From positions 1,426,001 through 1,490,000 of the forward strand of contig NZ_VCGW01000001.1 in NCBI RefSeq assembly GCF_007671675.1: 64,000 bases of DNA. The letters are read 5' to 3'. The number at the start of each line of letters is the position of its first letter. The stretch's first letter is position 1. This document shows, piece after piece, positions 15,375 to 23,333 of the stretch. Below the pieces are notes generated by a model, which saw only the letters and a program-made list of their open reading frames with translations, was not told the DNA's origin and ran no database searches. Both the position numbers and the translations under genes were made by a program. Origin of the DNA: Marinobacter maritimus. GTDB taxonomy: Bacteria > Pseudomonadota > Gammaproteobacteria > Pseudomonadales > Oleiphilaceae.

Positions 15375-16202
15375 TCATTTCTTCCTGTAAATGATTCCCG
15401 GCTGGCACTGCACCATCTCGTAAAGGTTCGGCAAGCCGTTAAGGGATTCCGAGGCGCCCAGTATCAGGTAGCCGCCAGGATTCAAGGTGGCATGTATGCG
15501 GGTCAGAATGTCTTTTTTAAGGTCTGCAGAGAAGTAGATCAGCACGTTGCGGCACATCACTATGTCAAACTTGCCCAGCATGTAGCGCTCGAGCAAGTTC
15601 AGCTCCTTGAACTCAACCATGCTTTTAATCTGTGGGCGGATCTGCCAGCCCCCGCTCGCAGAAGGTGTGAAAAACTGTTTCTGCCGCTCCGGGGATAGCC
15701 CGCGACCAATGGCGATCATCTCGTATTCACCGCGCCGCGCCACTTCGAGCACGCTTTTTGATATATCCGTGGCGGTAATTTTTACATCTCGCAGTTTTCC
15801 GGGTTTCTGGCGTCTGAACTCGTCAACGGTCATGCCCGCAGAGTAAGGCTCCTGTCCGGTAGAACAGGCAGCAGACCAGATTCTCAAGGGAGCGACAGAA
15901 GACCGTGCGGCAAACTCCGGAAGCAGTTTGTCCTGCAGGATACGGAACGGATGATTGTCCCGGAACCAGAGTGTTTCATTGGTGGTCATAGCATCTATAA
16001 CCACTTCCTTGAGGCTGGCACGGCCCGGCTTTTTCAGGCGTTCAAGCAATTCCCCAAGGGAATTCAGGCCATTCTCTTCAAGAATCCGCCGCAACCGGCT
16101 TTTAACAAGGTACTGCTTGTTTTCGCCCAACAAAATACCACATGCATCCTGCAGGAACGTTTTGAAGGCTTCATATTCCTGTGGCGTTATTTCCGCTTTC
16201 AT
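15375..16202 (-). CDS. cheR: chemotaxis protein-glutamate methyltransferase CheR
   Basis: A 275-residue enzyme that methylates glutamates of chemoreceptors using S-adenosylmethionine, opposing CheB in adaptation. The N-terminal helical domain (1-75) precedes the SAM-binding domain with IWSAACSTGQEPYS, TATDIS and the FDIVMCRNVLIYF strand. It lacks the C-terminal pentapeptide-binding or TPR extension of some homologues. It lies 39 bp after cheV on the same strand, the conserved cheVR pair, next to flgA as in Pseudomonas. It is likely transcribed from the cheV promoter. Confidence 0.96.
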   Translation of the reverse strand: MKAEITPQEYEAFKTFLQDACGILLGENKQYLVKSRLRRILEENGLNSLGELLERLKKPGRASLKEVVIDAMTTNETLWFRDNHPFRILQDKLLPEFAARSSVAPLRIWSAACSTGQEPYSAGMTVDEFRRQKPGKLRDVKITATDISKSVLEVARRGEYEMIAIGRGLSPERQKQFFTPSASGGWQIRPQIKSMVEFKELNLLERYMLGKFDIVMCRNVLIYFSADLKKDILTRIHATLNPGGYLILGASESLNGLPNLYEMVQCQPGIIYRKK

Positions 16203-16241
16203 TGGTTCTCGGTTCTGAATGAATTTCCGGCCAATAATAGA

Positions 16242-17171
16242 TCAGCCTTTATCAACAATTTCCATGATTCGCTCCGCGAGCTCATCGGGACTGAACTTTG
16301 CCATAAAATCATCCGCTCCCACCTTCTGAACCATAGCCTTGTTGAACACACCGCTCAATGATGTGTGAAGCATAACAAACAGATCGCTGAGTGCAGGATC
16401 ACTTTTAACCCTCGTGACCAGGGTATAGCCGTCCATTTCGGGCATTTCCACGTCGGAAATTATCAGTGAAAGGTGGTCCTTTGCTTTTGAACCGTCCTCC
16501 GTGATTTCTTGCAGGTATTGAAGGGCCTGTTTGCCGTCATTCCGGGTTACGACTTGCATGCCAATCGCGATGAGGCAGCGCTCAATCTGTCGGCGCGCTA
16601 CTGAGGAGTCATCAACAACCAAAACTGGCAGATGCCCTGGAGCCCGTGCAGCGCTCCGGCTGCGGAGTTCCTCGGTGACATCTTCCCGGAGCGGAGAAAC
16701 CTCCGAAAGAATCTTCTCGACATCGATGATTTCTGCCAGTTTGTCATCAATTTTTGTAACCGCCGTAAGATAGATGTCCTTACCAGTACCCTTGGGAGGA
16801 GGGAGAATATCTTCCCAGTTCATGTTCATGATCCGGTCTACGGCGGTTACCAGAAACCCCTGGGTTTTGCGGTTGTACTCGGTAATGATCACAAAGCTGT
16901 TTGGCAGCTCTTCCTGAGGAATTCCCGGCAAGCCGATGGCCATACCCAGGTCGATGACCGGAATGGTCTCACCACGGGTGTGCGCCACACCGCGAACAAC
17001 TGCGCGGCTGTTCGGTATGGAGGACAGCTTGGGACACTGGAGCACTTCCTTAACTTTGAACACGTTGATGCCGTATATCTGGCGCCCACGCAAGCGAAAA
17101 AGAAGAAGCTCAAGGCGATTCTGTCCGACCAGCTGAGTACGCTGGTTAACACTGTCCAATACCCCTGCCAT
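16242..17171 (-). CDS. cheV: chemotaxis coupling protein CheV
   Basis: A 309-residue fusion of a CheW-like coupling domain (about 15-165, including IYGINVFKVKEVLQCP and RGETIPVIDLGMAIG) to a receiver domain (about 180-305). Receiver features are VLVVDDSSVARRQIE, the phospho-acceptor in LIISDVEMPEMDG, and the T/K positions in MLHTSLSG and DFMAKFSPDEL. CheV links receptors to CheA and tunes signalling by its own phosphorylation. I chose ATG 17171, with GGGGAG upstream and a CheV-typical MAGVLDSVNQRTQLVG start; the longer frame from 17261 runs through the promoter region. Confidence 0.95.
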   Translation of the reverse strand: MAGVLDSVNQRTQLVGQNRLELLLFRLRGRQIYGINVFKVKEVLQCPKLSSIPNSRAVVRGVAHTRGETIPVIDLGMAIGLPGIPQEELPNSFVIITEYNRKTQGFLVTAVDRIMNMNWEDILPPPKGTGKDIYLTAVTKIDDKLAEIIDVEKILSEVSPLREDVTEELRSRSAARAPGHLPVLVVDDSSVARRQIERCLIAIGMQVVTRNDGKQALQYLQEITEDGSKAKDHLSLIISDVEMPEMDGYTLVTRVKSDPALSDLFVMLHTSLSGVFNKAMVQKVGADDFMAKFSPDELAERIMEIVDKG

Positions 17172-17196
17172 TACAGTCTCCCCTGGCCGATCGTAT

Positions 17197-17224
17197 GCGC
17201 CGGCATGCATTTTGCTGTTCTTTA
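17197..17224 (-). promoter_or_regulatory. possible sigma-28 promoter of cheVR (degenerate)
   Basis: On the minus strand TAAAGAAC, 12 nt, then GCCGGCGC lies just upstream of the cheV start. The -35 half and the GCCG core match FliA promoters, but the spacer is one nt too long and the last four bases of the -10 are wrong. CheVR is a FliA-dependent unit in Pseudomonas, which makes the site worth noting. Confidence 0.35.
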
Positions 17225-17359
17225 ATGTGAGTTGCCTGGACGACAGAATAATGTCACCCACATGCGGACAAGCCAGTTTAACGGCCGGAACACCGCAACC
17301 ATTAGGCGTTTACACCAAATTTCGCCGTATTACTGACAGCATAGGACAAACCACGCCAT

Positions 17360-18061
17360 ATGCGCACCACGCTTTTAGTCTCGCTCTTGTTTATGTCGGC
17401 CTTGGCCAACTCAGTTCTGGCGGAAACGACTGCAAACGAAATTCGCAAGGCGACAACATCGTTCCTGGCTGCCTTTGCCCGCGAACAGGCCAGTGCAGGA
17501 TATCAGGTCACATTTGAGACCGGCCGTATTGATAGCAGGCTATCCCTCGCACCTTGCTCGGCACCTCTTGCGGTTGAGTTTTCCGGTGACCCCTGGAAAA
17601 GTGAGCACCCCTCCGTGCAAGTGGCCTGCAGCGGCGAACGGCCATGGCGCATGTTCGTCACAACCACGGTTTCTGTCAGCGGCCCTGCGCTTGTCGCAGC
17701 ACGGCCTTTTGGCCGTGGCGAGAGAATAACCCAAGGCATGCTTGAGACTCGCACTGTCTTGGTGAATGCCAGTCGGCGAGGAATAATAACCGATTCCGCC
17801 CTTGTAGAGGGTATGGTTGTGCGCAGGCCGATTAACGCCGGCTCTACCCTGACAGCGGATCTCCTTGAAGCACCAGACGCCGTCTCAAGGGGCGACCATG
17901 TTATTATCTCCGCCCGCAGCGGGTCCTTTTCGGTTCGCTCCCGCGGCAAAGCTCTGGCTAATGCGTCCGTTGGCGAGCAGGTTCTGGTAGAAAACCTTGC
18001 CTCGTCGCGAACCGTCAAAGCCAACGTTATTGCCCCCGGGCACGTCGAGGTGCCGATGTAA
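17360..18061 (+). CDS. flgA: flagellar basal-body P-ring chaperone FlgA
   Basis: A 233-residue periplasmic protein. A signal peptide (MRTTLLVSLLFMSALANSVLA, cleavage near residue 21) precedes an N-terminal domain with the two conserved cysteines (LAPCSAPL, VACSGERPW). The SAF-type domain follows (RPFGRGERITQGML, GMVVRRPINAGSTL) and a C-terminal barrel (GDHVIISARSGSFSVRSRGKALANASVGEQV). FlgA escorts FlgI during P-ring assembly around the rod. It is divergent from cheV and upstream of flgM, the standard pseudomonad arrangement. Confidence 0.95.
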   Translation: MRTTLLVSLLFMSALANSVLAETTANEIRKATTSFLAAFAREQASAGYQVTFETGRIDSRLSLAPCSAPLAVEFSGDPWKSEHPSVQVACSGERPWRMFVTTTVSVSGPALVAARPFGRGERITQGMLETRTVLVNASRRGIITDSALVEGMVVRRPINAGSTLTADLLEAPDAVSRGDHVIISARSGSFSVRSRGKALANASVGEQVLVENLASSRTVKANVIAPGHVEVPM

Positions 18062-18180
18062 ATGGCTCGGAACTGACTGGCAGATCCTTTCCGCCGGCAA
18101 AAAACTGCCACCGGACGACCACTGCCCCAGAGCCAATTAAAACTGTGACGAAATGTTAACAAAAAGTGTATTTTTGCCCC

Positions 18181-18207
18181 TAAAGTAATCCGGCACTATG
18201 CCGATAA
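18181..18207 (+). promoter_or_regulatory. sigma-28 (FliA) promoter of flgMN
   Basis: TAAAGTAA (18181-18188), 11 nt, then GCCGATAA (18200-18207) matches the FliA consensus TAAAGTTT-N11-GCCGATAA nearly perfectly. It lies 60 nt upstream of the flgM start. Transcription of the anti-sigma gene by its own target sigma gives the usual feedback loop. Confidence 0.92.
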
Positions 18208-18267
18208 GCGGATACAAACCCGAGTCAGCCCACGTCTGTGTGGCTCAACTGTAAAGCAGGTAATGAT

Positions 18268-18588
18268 ATGTCAGTTGACTTAAATGGAATTGGCCAAGGC
18301 CAGGTCAACACCCAGAGAACAACGGCCGACAAGCCCGCAAACAGCCAGAATGCAGGGCAAACTGCCCCCGAGCAGGCCAAGGCACAGGGTGCGCGCGGCG
18401 AAAACGTAAACCTGAGTAGCCAGGCCAGGAATCTCAAGCAGCTTGAACAGAAGCTGGGCGATTATCCTGAGATGGATGACGAGCGGATCGAAGAAATTCG
18501 TGCAGCGCTCGCAGATGGTACTTATAAAGTTGATGCAGAAAAGCTGGCCCAAAAGATGCTTGATATGGATAAAAGCATATTCGGGTGA
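18268..18588 (+). CDS. flgM: anti-sigma-28 factor FlgM
   Basis: A 106-residue, largely disordered protein. The N-terminal half is rich in Q, A and N. The conserved C-terminal sigma-binding region begins at about residue 50 (GENVNLSSQARNLKQLEQKL) and ends EEIRAALADGTYKVDAEKLAQKMLDMDKSI. FlgM holds FliA inactive until it is exported through the completed hook. I chose ATG 18268, MSVDLNGIG; the earlier frame adds an unconserved WLNCKAGND. flgN follows 7 bp later in the same sigma-28 unit. Confidence 0.95.
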   Translation: MSVDLNGIGQGQVNTQRTTADKPANSQNAGQTAPEQAKAQGARGENVNLSSQARNLKQLEQKLGDYPEMDDERIEEIRAALADGTYKVDAEKLAQKMLDMDKSIFG

Positions 18589-18595
18589 TTAAATC

Positions 18596-19066
18596 ATGGC
18601 TGCAATTGACGATCTGAAAAACCTTCTGTCCCAGGATATCCGCCAGCTCGAAACCTTGGTGGAAATCTTGCGACAGGAAAAGTCCTGCCTTTCCAATTCC
18701 GATTCCAAAGCGCTTGAAACACTGACTCGGCAAAAGAACGCCGCTCTCGAAGAGATTCGTATGCGTGCGAAGCAGAAAATACGCCTGCTGGTTGCGATGG
18801 GCTTTCGGCCAGACAGCGGCGAACCTTCCCGCTTCATCCGCAGTGCTGGCCTCAATGATCTCTATGCCCTCTGGCACGAAGCCGATACAAAGCTTCGGGA
18901 GTGCCACCTTCTTAATGAAGACAACGGGCGAATTATCAACCACCTGCAGAAACGCCTGACCCGGCTTACCGACATTCTCCGGGGCGCTTCCAACCAACAG
19001 AAGCTTTACGGCGCAAAAGGTCAGCAAACCACCGTATCAAGCCGTACGGTTCTTGCCAGCGCCTGA
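18596..19066 (+). CDS. flgN: flagellar export chaperone FlgN
   Basis: A 156-residue helical protein of the FlgN family (LLSQDIRQLETLVEILRQEKSCLSN; LTRQKNAALEEIRMRAKQK; LYALWHEADTKLRECHLLNEDNGRIIN). FlgN binds the hook-filament junction proteins FlgK and FlgL and delivers them to the export gate. The final 20 residues (YGAKGQQTTVSSRTVLA) are typical of gammaproteobacterial FlgN tails. Its stop abuts the stop of the convergent gene at 19067, leaving no room for a terminator between them. Confidence 0.93.
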   Translation: MAAIDDLKNLLSQDIRQLETLVEILRQEKSCLSNSDSKALETLTRQKNAALEEIRMRAKQKIRLLVAMGFRPDSGEPSRFIRSAGLNDLYALWHEADTKLRECHLLNEDNGRIINHLQKRLTRLTDILRGASNQQKLYGAKGQQTTVSSRTVLASA

Positions 19067-19810
19067 TCAGCGAGTGTAGATCGTCATTCTGGAATCAGGG
19101 TGGAAGCGAATGTCCTGGATACTTACGTTACCCATGGCAGGACTGCCCCCACCGCTGACCCGGATATTGTCCAGGCGAATTTCCTCAATACGCTCTGGTA
19201 GAGCCATAGTCACCCCGCCGCTTTCACTTACAACGTACCGAGGTTCTCCTTCGCGGTAATGTACGCCGGAAATCGAAAAATCTGAATCCAGAACATTGAG
19301 CACGGGGAAGAACACGTTTGACGTGAGCTTCAAGCCTTCAATGACATCAGGCTCCGTCGGGCCGCCTCCAGCTTCGGAATCGCCGCGTTCAGCCATACCT
19401 GCAACGAGACCAATGCGATCCAGCAACGAGTTATCGCCCTGCCCGACAACCCCAGACAACTCGTCTTCCGTCAGTGGCGACATCCCAGCTGCGCTGAAAA
19501 GCTCCCCGGCTTCTGCCGCTTGAGCGGCATTCGCATTATTACTCGCAGCAAAAGTGACCAATGGCTGAAAAGGCAGAGTTGCCATGGTGACCATTGCCGC
19601 TGCACCGCGATAGCGGGATTGGTGTTTCAGTACCCGACCGAGCTCTCGGTCTGTTATCCAGCCAGCCGTAATGAACACTTCACCCAGGCGTTGACCGCTT
19701 TCACGCTGCAGCCTGAGGCCTTCCTCAACCTGGTCCTCAGACAAGTAACCACGATTGACCAGCAATCGGCCAAGCCGGGACTTTTCCTCAAACCCTTTAC
19801 GGAATCTCAC
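19067..19810 (-). CDS. MshEN-domain protein with ELSxVxGQ motif, function unknown
   Basis: A 247-residue protein. Residues about 8-65 (LGRLLVNRGYLSEDQVEEGLRLQ, GQRLGEVFITAGWITDRELGRVLKHQ) form a GspE-N/MshEN-type domain, the kind that binds c-di-GMP in some pilus ATPases. A hydrophobic segment follows (AAMVTMATLPFQPLVTFAAS), then SPLTEDELSGVVGQ, a motif seen in DUF6160/Fil-type surface or pilus-associated proteins, then a beta-rich tail. No ATPase is attached. GTG 19810 with GGGAG 7 nt upstream is the likely start; the GTG at 19831 is less suited. It is convergent with flgN and has no co-directional partner. Confidence 0.6.
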   Translation of the reverse strand: MRFRKGFEEKSRLGRLLVNRGYLSEDQVEEGLRLQRESGQRLGEVFITAGWITDRELGRVLKHQSRYRGAAAMVTMATLPFQPLVTFAASNNANAAQAAEAGELFSAAGMSPLTEDELSGVVGQGDNSLLDRIGLVAGMAERGDSEAGGGPTEPDVIEGLKLTSNVFFPVLNVLDSDFSISGVHYREGEPRYVVSESGGVTMALPERIEEIRLDNIRVSGGGSPAMGNVSIQDIRFHPDSRMTIYTR

Positions 19811-20027
19811 TAAGCATCTCCCTTTTCTCACAGTGATTACCGTACAACCCGGCCCGGTGAGCTAATTCCTGCGCAAGCAGTGCCAAAAAGATTAGCTGAT
19901 GGCCGTCAATTTCGCGCAGACGCGCTTCCCGAACCATGAAATAAATCTGTTAAGATCGGGACACGTTCGAATTCAATTGATTATTGCAGGAATTCTGCCT
20001 GCCGCTAACCGACAGAGAGCCCCGGTA

Positions 20028-20675
20028 ATGACAAATTTGGCAAAACCCGCGAGTAATGTGATGCATGTCCTGATTATGGTCCTTGGCCTCTCCCTTTTGC
20101 CCCTCCAGGCTCATGCACAGACCGATACCAGTAGCGTAAAAGCCGGGGGAACCGAAGAAACGTCTGAAAAGCCGAATAACGAGCTGCCGAAGGTGCGGAT
20201 TCTTACCAGCGAGGGCGCCATTGAACTGCAGCTACGCCCTGATGTGGCTCCCGAGACGGTGGCGAACTTTCTGCAATACGCCCGCGATGGTTTTTTTGAC
20301 GGTACAATCTTCCACCGGGTTATCCCGGGCTTCATGATTCAGGGGGGCGGGTTTACCAGCAATATGGCACGCAAGGAAACCCGTGCGCCCGTCAAGAATG
20401 AAGCGACTTCAACCCTTCCCAACCTGCGTGGCACCGTTGCCATGGCGCGGACCAATGCCCCGGACTCTGCAACGTCCCAGTTTTTCATTAACGTAGCAAA
20501 GAACGATTTCCTCAACGCTGGCGTGCGGGGCGCAGGTTATGCGGTCTTTGCAAAAGTAACCGCAGGTATGGGCGTGGTTGACACCATTGCTGGCGTAAAC
20601 ACAGCTCGTGTTCGGGGCATGGCTGACGTGCCGGTAAATCCAGTGGTGATCGAAAGCGTTACCCTGCTGGAATAA
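20028..20675 (+). CDS. periplasmic cyclophilin-type peptidyl-prolyl isomerase
   Basis: A 215-residue PpiA-like protein. The signal peptide ([21 protein letters not shown]) is cleaved near residue 31, and an acidic linker leads to the cyclophilin domain. Active-site motifs are [13 protein letters not shown] (catalytic Arg), the QFFINV strand and the GYAVFAKV loop. It speeds prolyl isomerisation during periplasmic protein folding. ATG 20028 is supported by GAGAG upstream; the longer frame from 19899 would place 43 residues before the signal peptide. mnmC starts 2 bp after its stop, so the two are probably co-transcribed despite unrelated jobs. Confidence 0.93.
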   Translation: MTNLAKPASNVMHVLIMVLGLSLLPLQAHAQTDTSSVKAGGTEETSEKPNNELPKVRILTSEGAIELQLRPDVAPETVANFLQYARDGFFDGTIFHRVIPGFMIQGGGFTSNMARKETRAPVKNEATSTLPNLRGTVAMARTNAPDSATSQFFINVAKNDFLNAGVRGAGYAVFAKVTAGMGVVDTIAGVNTARVRGMADVPVNPVVIESVTLLE

Positions 20676-20677
20676 CG

Positions 20678-22609
20678 GTGCGTGCTCCTTTCCCTGCCAG
20701 CCCGCCAGCTGTTGAGCCCGCGGAGCTGGTCTGGCACGACGGCATACCCGAGTCCAAGCTGTTCGGAGTCGCCTATTTCAGCCCCCAACATGGGCTGGAT
20801 GAATCCCGCCGCGTGTTTATCGCACAGAACGATCTGGAAGCCCGTTTTGCCGCAGTTCCCGAGGCCGGATCCTTCGTGGTTGCGGCAAGCGGGTTCGGCA
20901 CAGGCCTGAACTTCCTTGCCACCTGGCTAGCCTGGGAATCTTCTGGACCATCCCATGCAGCGACACTCCATTTCATCGCCATTGAACGTTTCCCGCTAAC
21001 CCTTCAGGATCTCGAAAGAGCCCTTTCGTGCTGGCCGGAGCTTGGTGACCTAGCGGGTGAGCTGATTGCGAGTTACCCATCATTGGTGCAGGGTGCCCAT
21101 CGCCTTGTTCTGGCCGGTGGCCGGGTTCGCCTTACTCTTTTTTTTGGCCACGCAAACGATGCTCTGGACACGCTTTATTTTCAGGCCGACGCATGGTTTC
21201 TGGATGATTTTACACCTGCGGTTAATCCGGAAATGTGGCAAGGAAAAACCATCGCCAGAGTCCGCCAGCACTGCAAACCCGGCACCACGGTGGCCGCGCT
21301 CACCTCCGAGGATGCGGTACGGCGCACACTGGAGTGCTTGGGCTTCCATATGCAGGAGTGTGATGGCCCTCGGCCTGATCAAACTGTGCAGCGCGGAGTT
21401 TACCGACCGGATATTACACCGCTCACCCCACCTGAAACCGCTGAGAAATCAGTCAGATCCGTTGCTATCATTGGCGCAGGTATCGCGGGCTGCCTGCTCG
21501 CAAACAATCTTGCACGAAGAGGTTGCGTCGTTACGCTGATCGATTCCGCAGAGCAGGCTGGCTCAGCTGCATCCGGCAATCTTCAAGGCGCCATGTACGT
21601 GAAACTTGGCGTGGAATTTAACCATCAGACGGAGCTTGCCCTCTCTGCCCTGATGTTTAGTCAGCGCTACTACGACTCATACCGCGATAAGCTTTGGCAT
21701 CCTACCGGCCTGCTGCAACTGGCCTGGAGTGACAGTGAACAGGATCGTCAACGCCGGTTTATCGAGCGCAACCATTACCCTGAAGACCTTTTACGTCCGG
21801 TCACCAGACAGGAAGCCGAAACACTCACCGGAGCTCGCCTTGAGAGCGGCGGATTATGGTTTCCCGGCAGCGGCTGGCTAGAGCCTGGCAAGCTGTGTAA
21901 ATCACTTGCCCTGCATCCAGGGGTTCATAAAATTCTGGGGCGTTCAATAGAGCAAATGACGCTCTCTGATGGCCAATGGTATCTTTCCACAATAGGCTCG
22001 GATACCCCTGACATTCAGGCAGATTGCGTTGTGATCTGTGCAGGACATCTGAGCCCACAACTCATTCCCGGCTCGGGCAGGCTTCGCTTCAAGGCGATTC
22101 GCGGGCAAGTAACTCACATGCCTGAGACGCTGACAACCAGCCCTGCTGCAGTGATCTGTGGGGCCCGCTACCTGAACCCCGCCTATGGTCCTCAAGGCCA
22201 AAAGCTGGCCGTTGTGGGCGCAACGTTTGATCTTCGCAACGATAACCCTCACCCCACGACGGAGAGCCACCGCGAGAATATCCGCGCGCTTTCAGCCATG
22301 GTGCCACAAATGCTATCAGCGAATCTGGAAACCAGTGATGTGTCGGAGCAGCTTGCGGGGCGTGTCGGATTTCGCTGTACAACCCACGACTACCAGCCAG
22401 CGGCAGGGCCATTAATCGGTGCAGAAGGGCTAGCGCAGGAGGGCCTTTATCTTTTAACCGGCCTCGGCAGTAAAGGCCTCACCTATGCCCCCCTGCTAGC
22501 GGAATTTGTTGCAGACGAGATAATGGGGCAACCCTCCGCTCTGCCAGTGACTTTGGCCAGAAGGTTGGCGACCGGTCGCATGCACCAGCCAGAGGTGGCG
22601 GCTTCGTAA
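20678..22609 (+). CDS. mnmC: bifunctional tRNA wobble-uridine modification enzyme MnmC
   Basis: A 643-residue enzyme that finishes mnm5s2U at tRNA wobble position 34. The N-terminal MnmD methyltransferase (about 1-240) has FVVAASGFGTGLNFLA and the DAWFLDDFTPAVNPEMW segment. The C-terminal FAD oxidoreductase begins at about residue 260 with VAIIGAGIAGCLLANNLARR and ends with GLGSKGLTYAPLLAEFVADE. Length and fusion are as in E. coli MnmC. The start is GTG 20678, 2 bp after the cyclophilin stop. A CBS gene follows 75 bp downstream on the same strand. Confidence 0.95.
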   Translation: MRAPFPASPPAVEPAELVWHDGIPESKLFGVAYFSPQHGLDESRRVFIAQNDLEARFAAVPEAGSFVVAASGFGTGLNFLATWLAWESSGPSHAATLHFIAIERFPLTLQDLERALSCWPELGDLAGELIASYPSLVQGAHRLVLAGGRVRLTLFFGHANDALDTLYFQADAWFLDDFTPAVNPEMWQGKTIARVRQHCKPGTTVAALTSEDAVRRTLECLGFHMQECDGPRPDQTVQRGVYRPDITPLTPPETAEKSVRSVAIIGAGIAGCLLANNLARRGCVVTLIDSAEQAGSAASGNLQGAMYVKLGVEFNHQTELALSALMFSQRYYDSYRDKLWHPTGLLQLAWSDSEQDRQRRFIERNHYPEDLLRPVTRQEAETLTGARLESGGLWFPGSGWLEPGKLCKSLALHPGVHKILGRSIEQMTLSDGQWYLSTIGSDTPDIQADCVVICAGHLSPQLIPGSGRLRFKAIRGQVTHMPETLTTSPAAVICGARYLNPAYGPQGQKLAVVGATFDLRNDNPHPTTESHRENIRALSAMVPQMLSANLETSDVSEQLAGRVGFRCTTHDYQPAAGPLIGAEGLAQEGLYLLTGLGSKGLTYAPLLAEFVADEIMGQPSALPVTLARRLATGRMHQPEVAAS

Positions 22610-22684
22610 CGAATTACCGCTAATGATCCGCGCCCTGGTGCCGATACACTGTTTGACAGGCGTGTTCTTCAGAGGGTAAGACAA

Positions 22685-23317
22685 GTGTCCATTTTTGTCA
22701 GCGAGCCAGGCCGTCCCCTAGGGACAAGATTGCCCGAAGTGTTCCGGGGTCGACGCGTGGGTGATGTTAGCGAGCTGACCGAGAGCCAGCCGACAGATCC
22801 CGGCCGCGGTGAGGCCACGGACGCCGAATTTCAGTTAGCAGCTCAATCGGGCCGGCATCGCGCTCTGGAGGAGTACGGCGCGGCCGCTGCAGGCGAACGC
22901 AAAGACCAACGGCCCTATCTGCCTGTCTCCTCGATATGCTCCCCGGCACTTTACTCGATACCCGCCACGGCAACGGTGGCCGAGGCAATCACCATGATGG
23001 ACGAACACGGCGCCAATCACCTTGTGGTTACCGCAGACACAAACGTTGCCGGTCTGGTAGCGCAGCAATGGCTGCTGGCATGGCTCCACGAACATCAAAC
23101 CAACGCCATGAGCCAGACCCTGACTCATATCGAGCTACCGGCCTTTCTGACAGCCTCTCCTGAAACCGATGCCCACCAACTTGCCAGGCTGATGCTGGCA
23201 CATCAGCTCAATGCCGCTTTGGTTGTAGACACTCAGGGTGAGCCTGTAGGTGTCGTAACCAGCACGGACTACCTGCGCCTATATGCCAGTGTCGGTGGGC
23301 AACATGGCAGCGTTTAA
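22685..23317 (+). CDS. CBS-domain pair protein
   Basis: A 210-residue cytosolic protein. Residues 1-75 are polar and probably disordered (EFQLAAQSGRHRALEEYGAA). Two CBS motifs follow: SPALYSIPATATVAEAITMM with ANHLVVTADTNVAGLVAQQ, and IELPAFLTASPETDAHQLARLM with LNAALVVDTQGEPVGVVTSTD. No output domain is attached, so it probably acts by binding a partner in response to an adenosyl ligand. It starts at GTG 22685 with AGAGGG upstream. It is convergent with the large lipoprotein gene. The first 75 residues have no recognised domain. Confidence 0.8.
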   Translation: MSIFVSEPGRPLGTRLPEVFRGRRVGDVSELTESQPTDPGRGEATDAEFQLAAQSGRHRALEEYGAAAAGERKDQRPYLPVSSICSPALYSIPATATVAEAITMMDEHGANHLVVTADTNVAGLVAQQWLLAWLHEHQTNAMSQTLTHIELPAFLTASPETDAHQLARLMLAHQLNAALVVDTQGEPVGVVTSTDYLRLYASVGGQHGSV

Positions 23318-23333
23318 AACTTTAGCTAGAATC

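Noticed and set aside
17172-17359. Sigma-54 (GG-N10-GC) promoter for flgA or cheV
   Set aside because: No TGGCAC-N5-TTGC-like element found on either strand of the gap.
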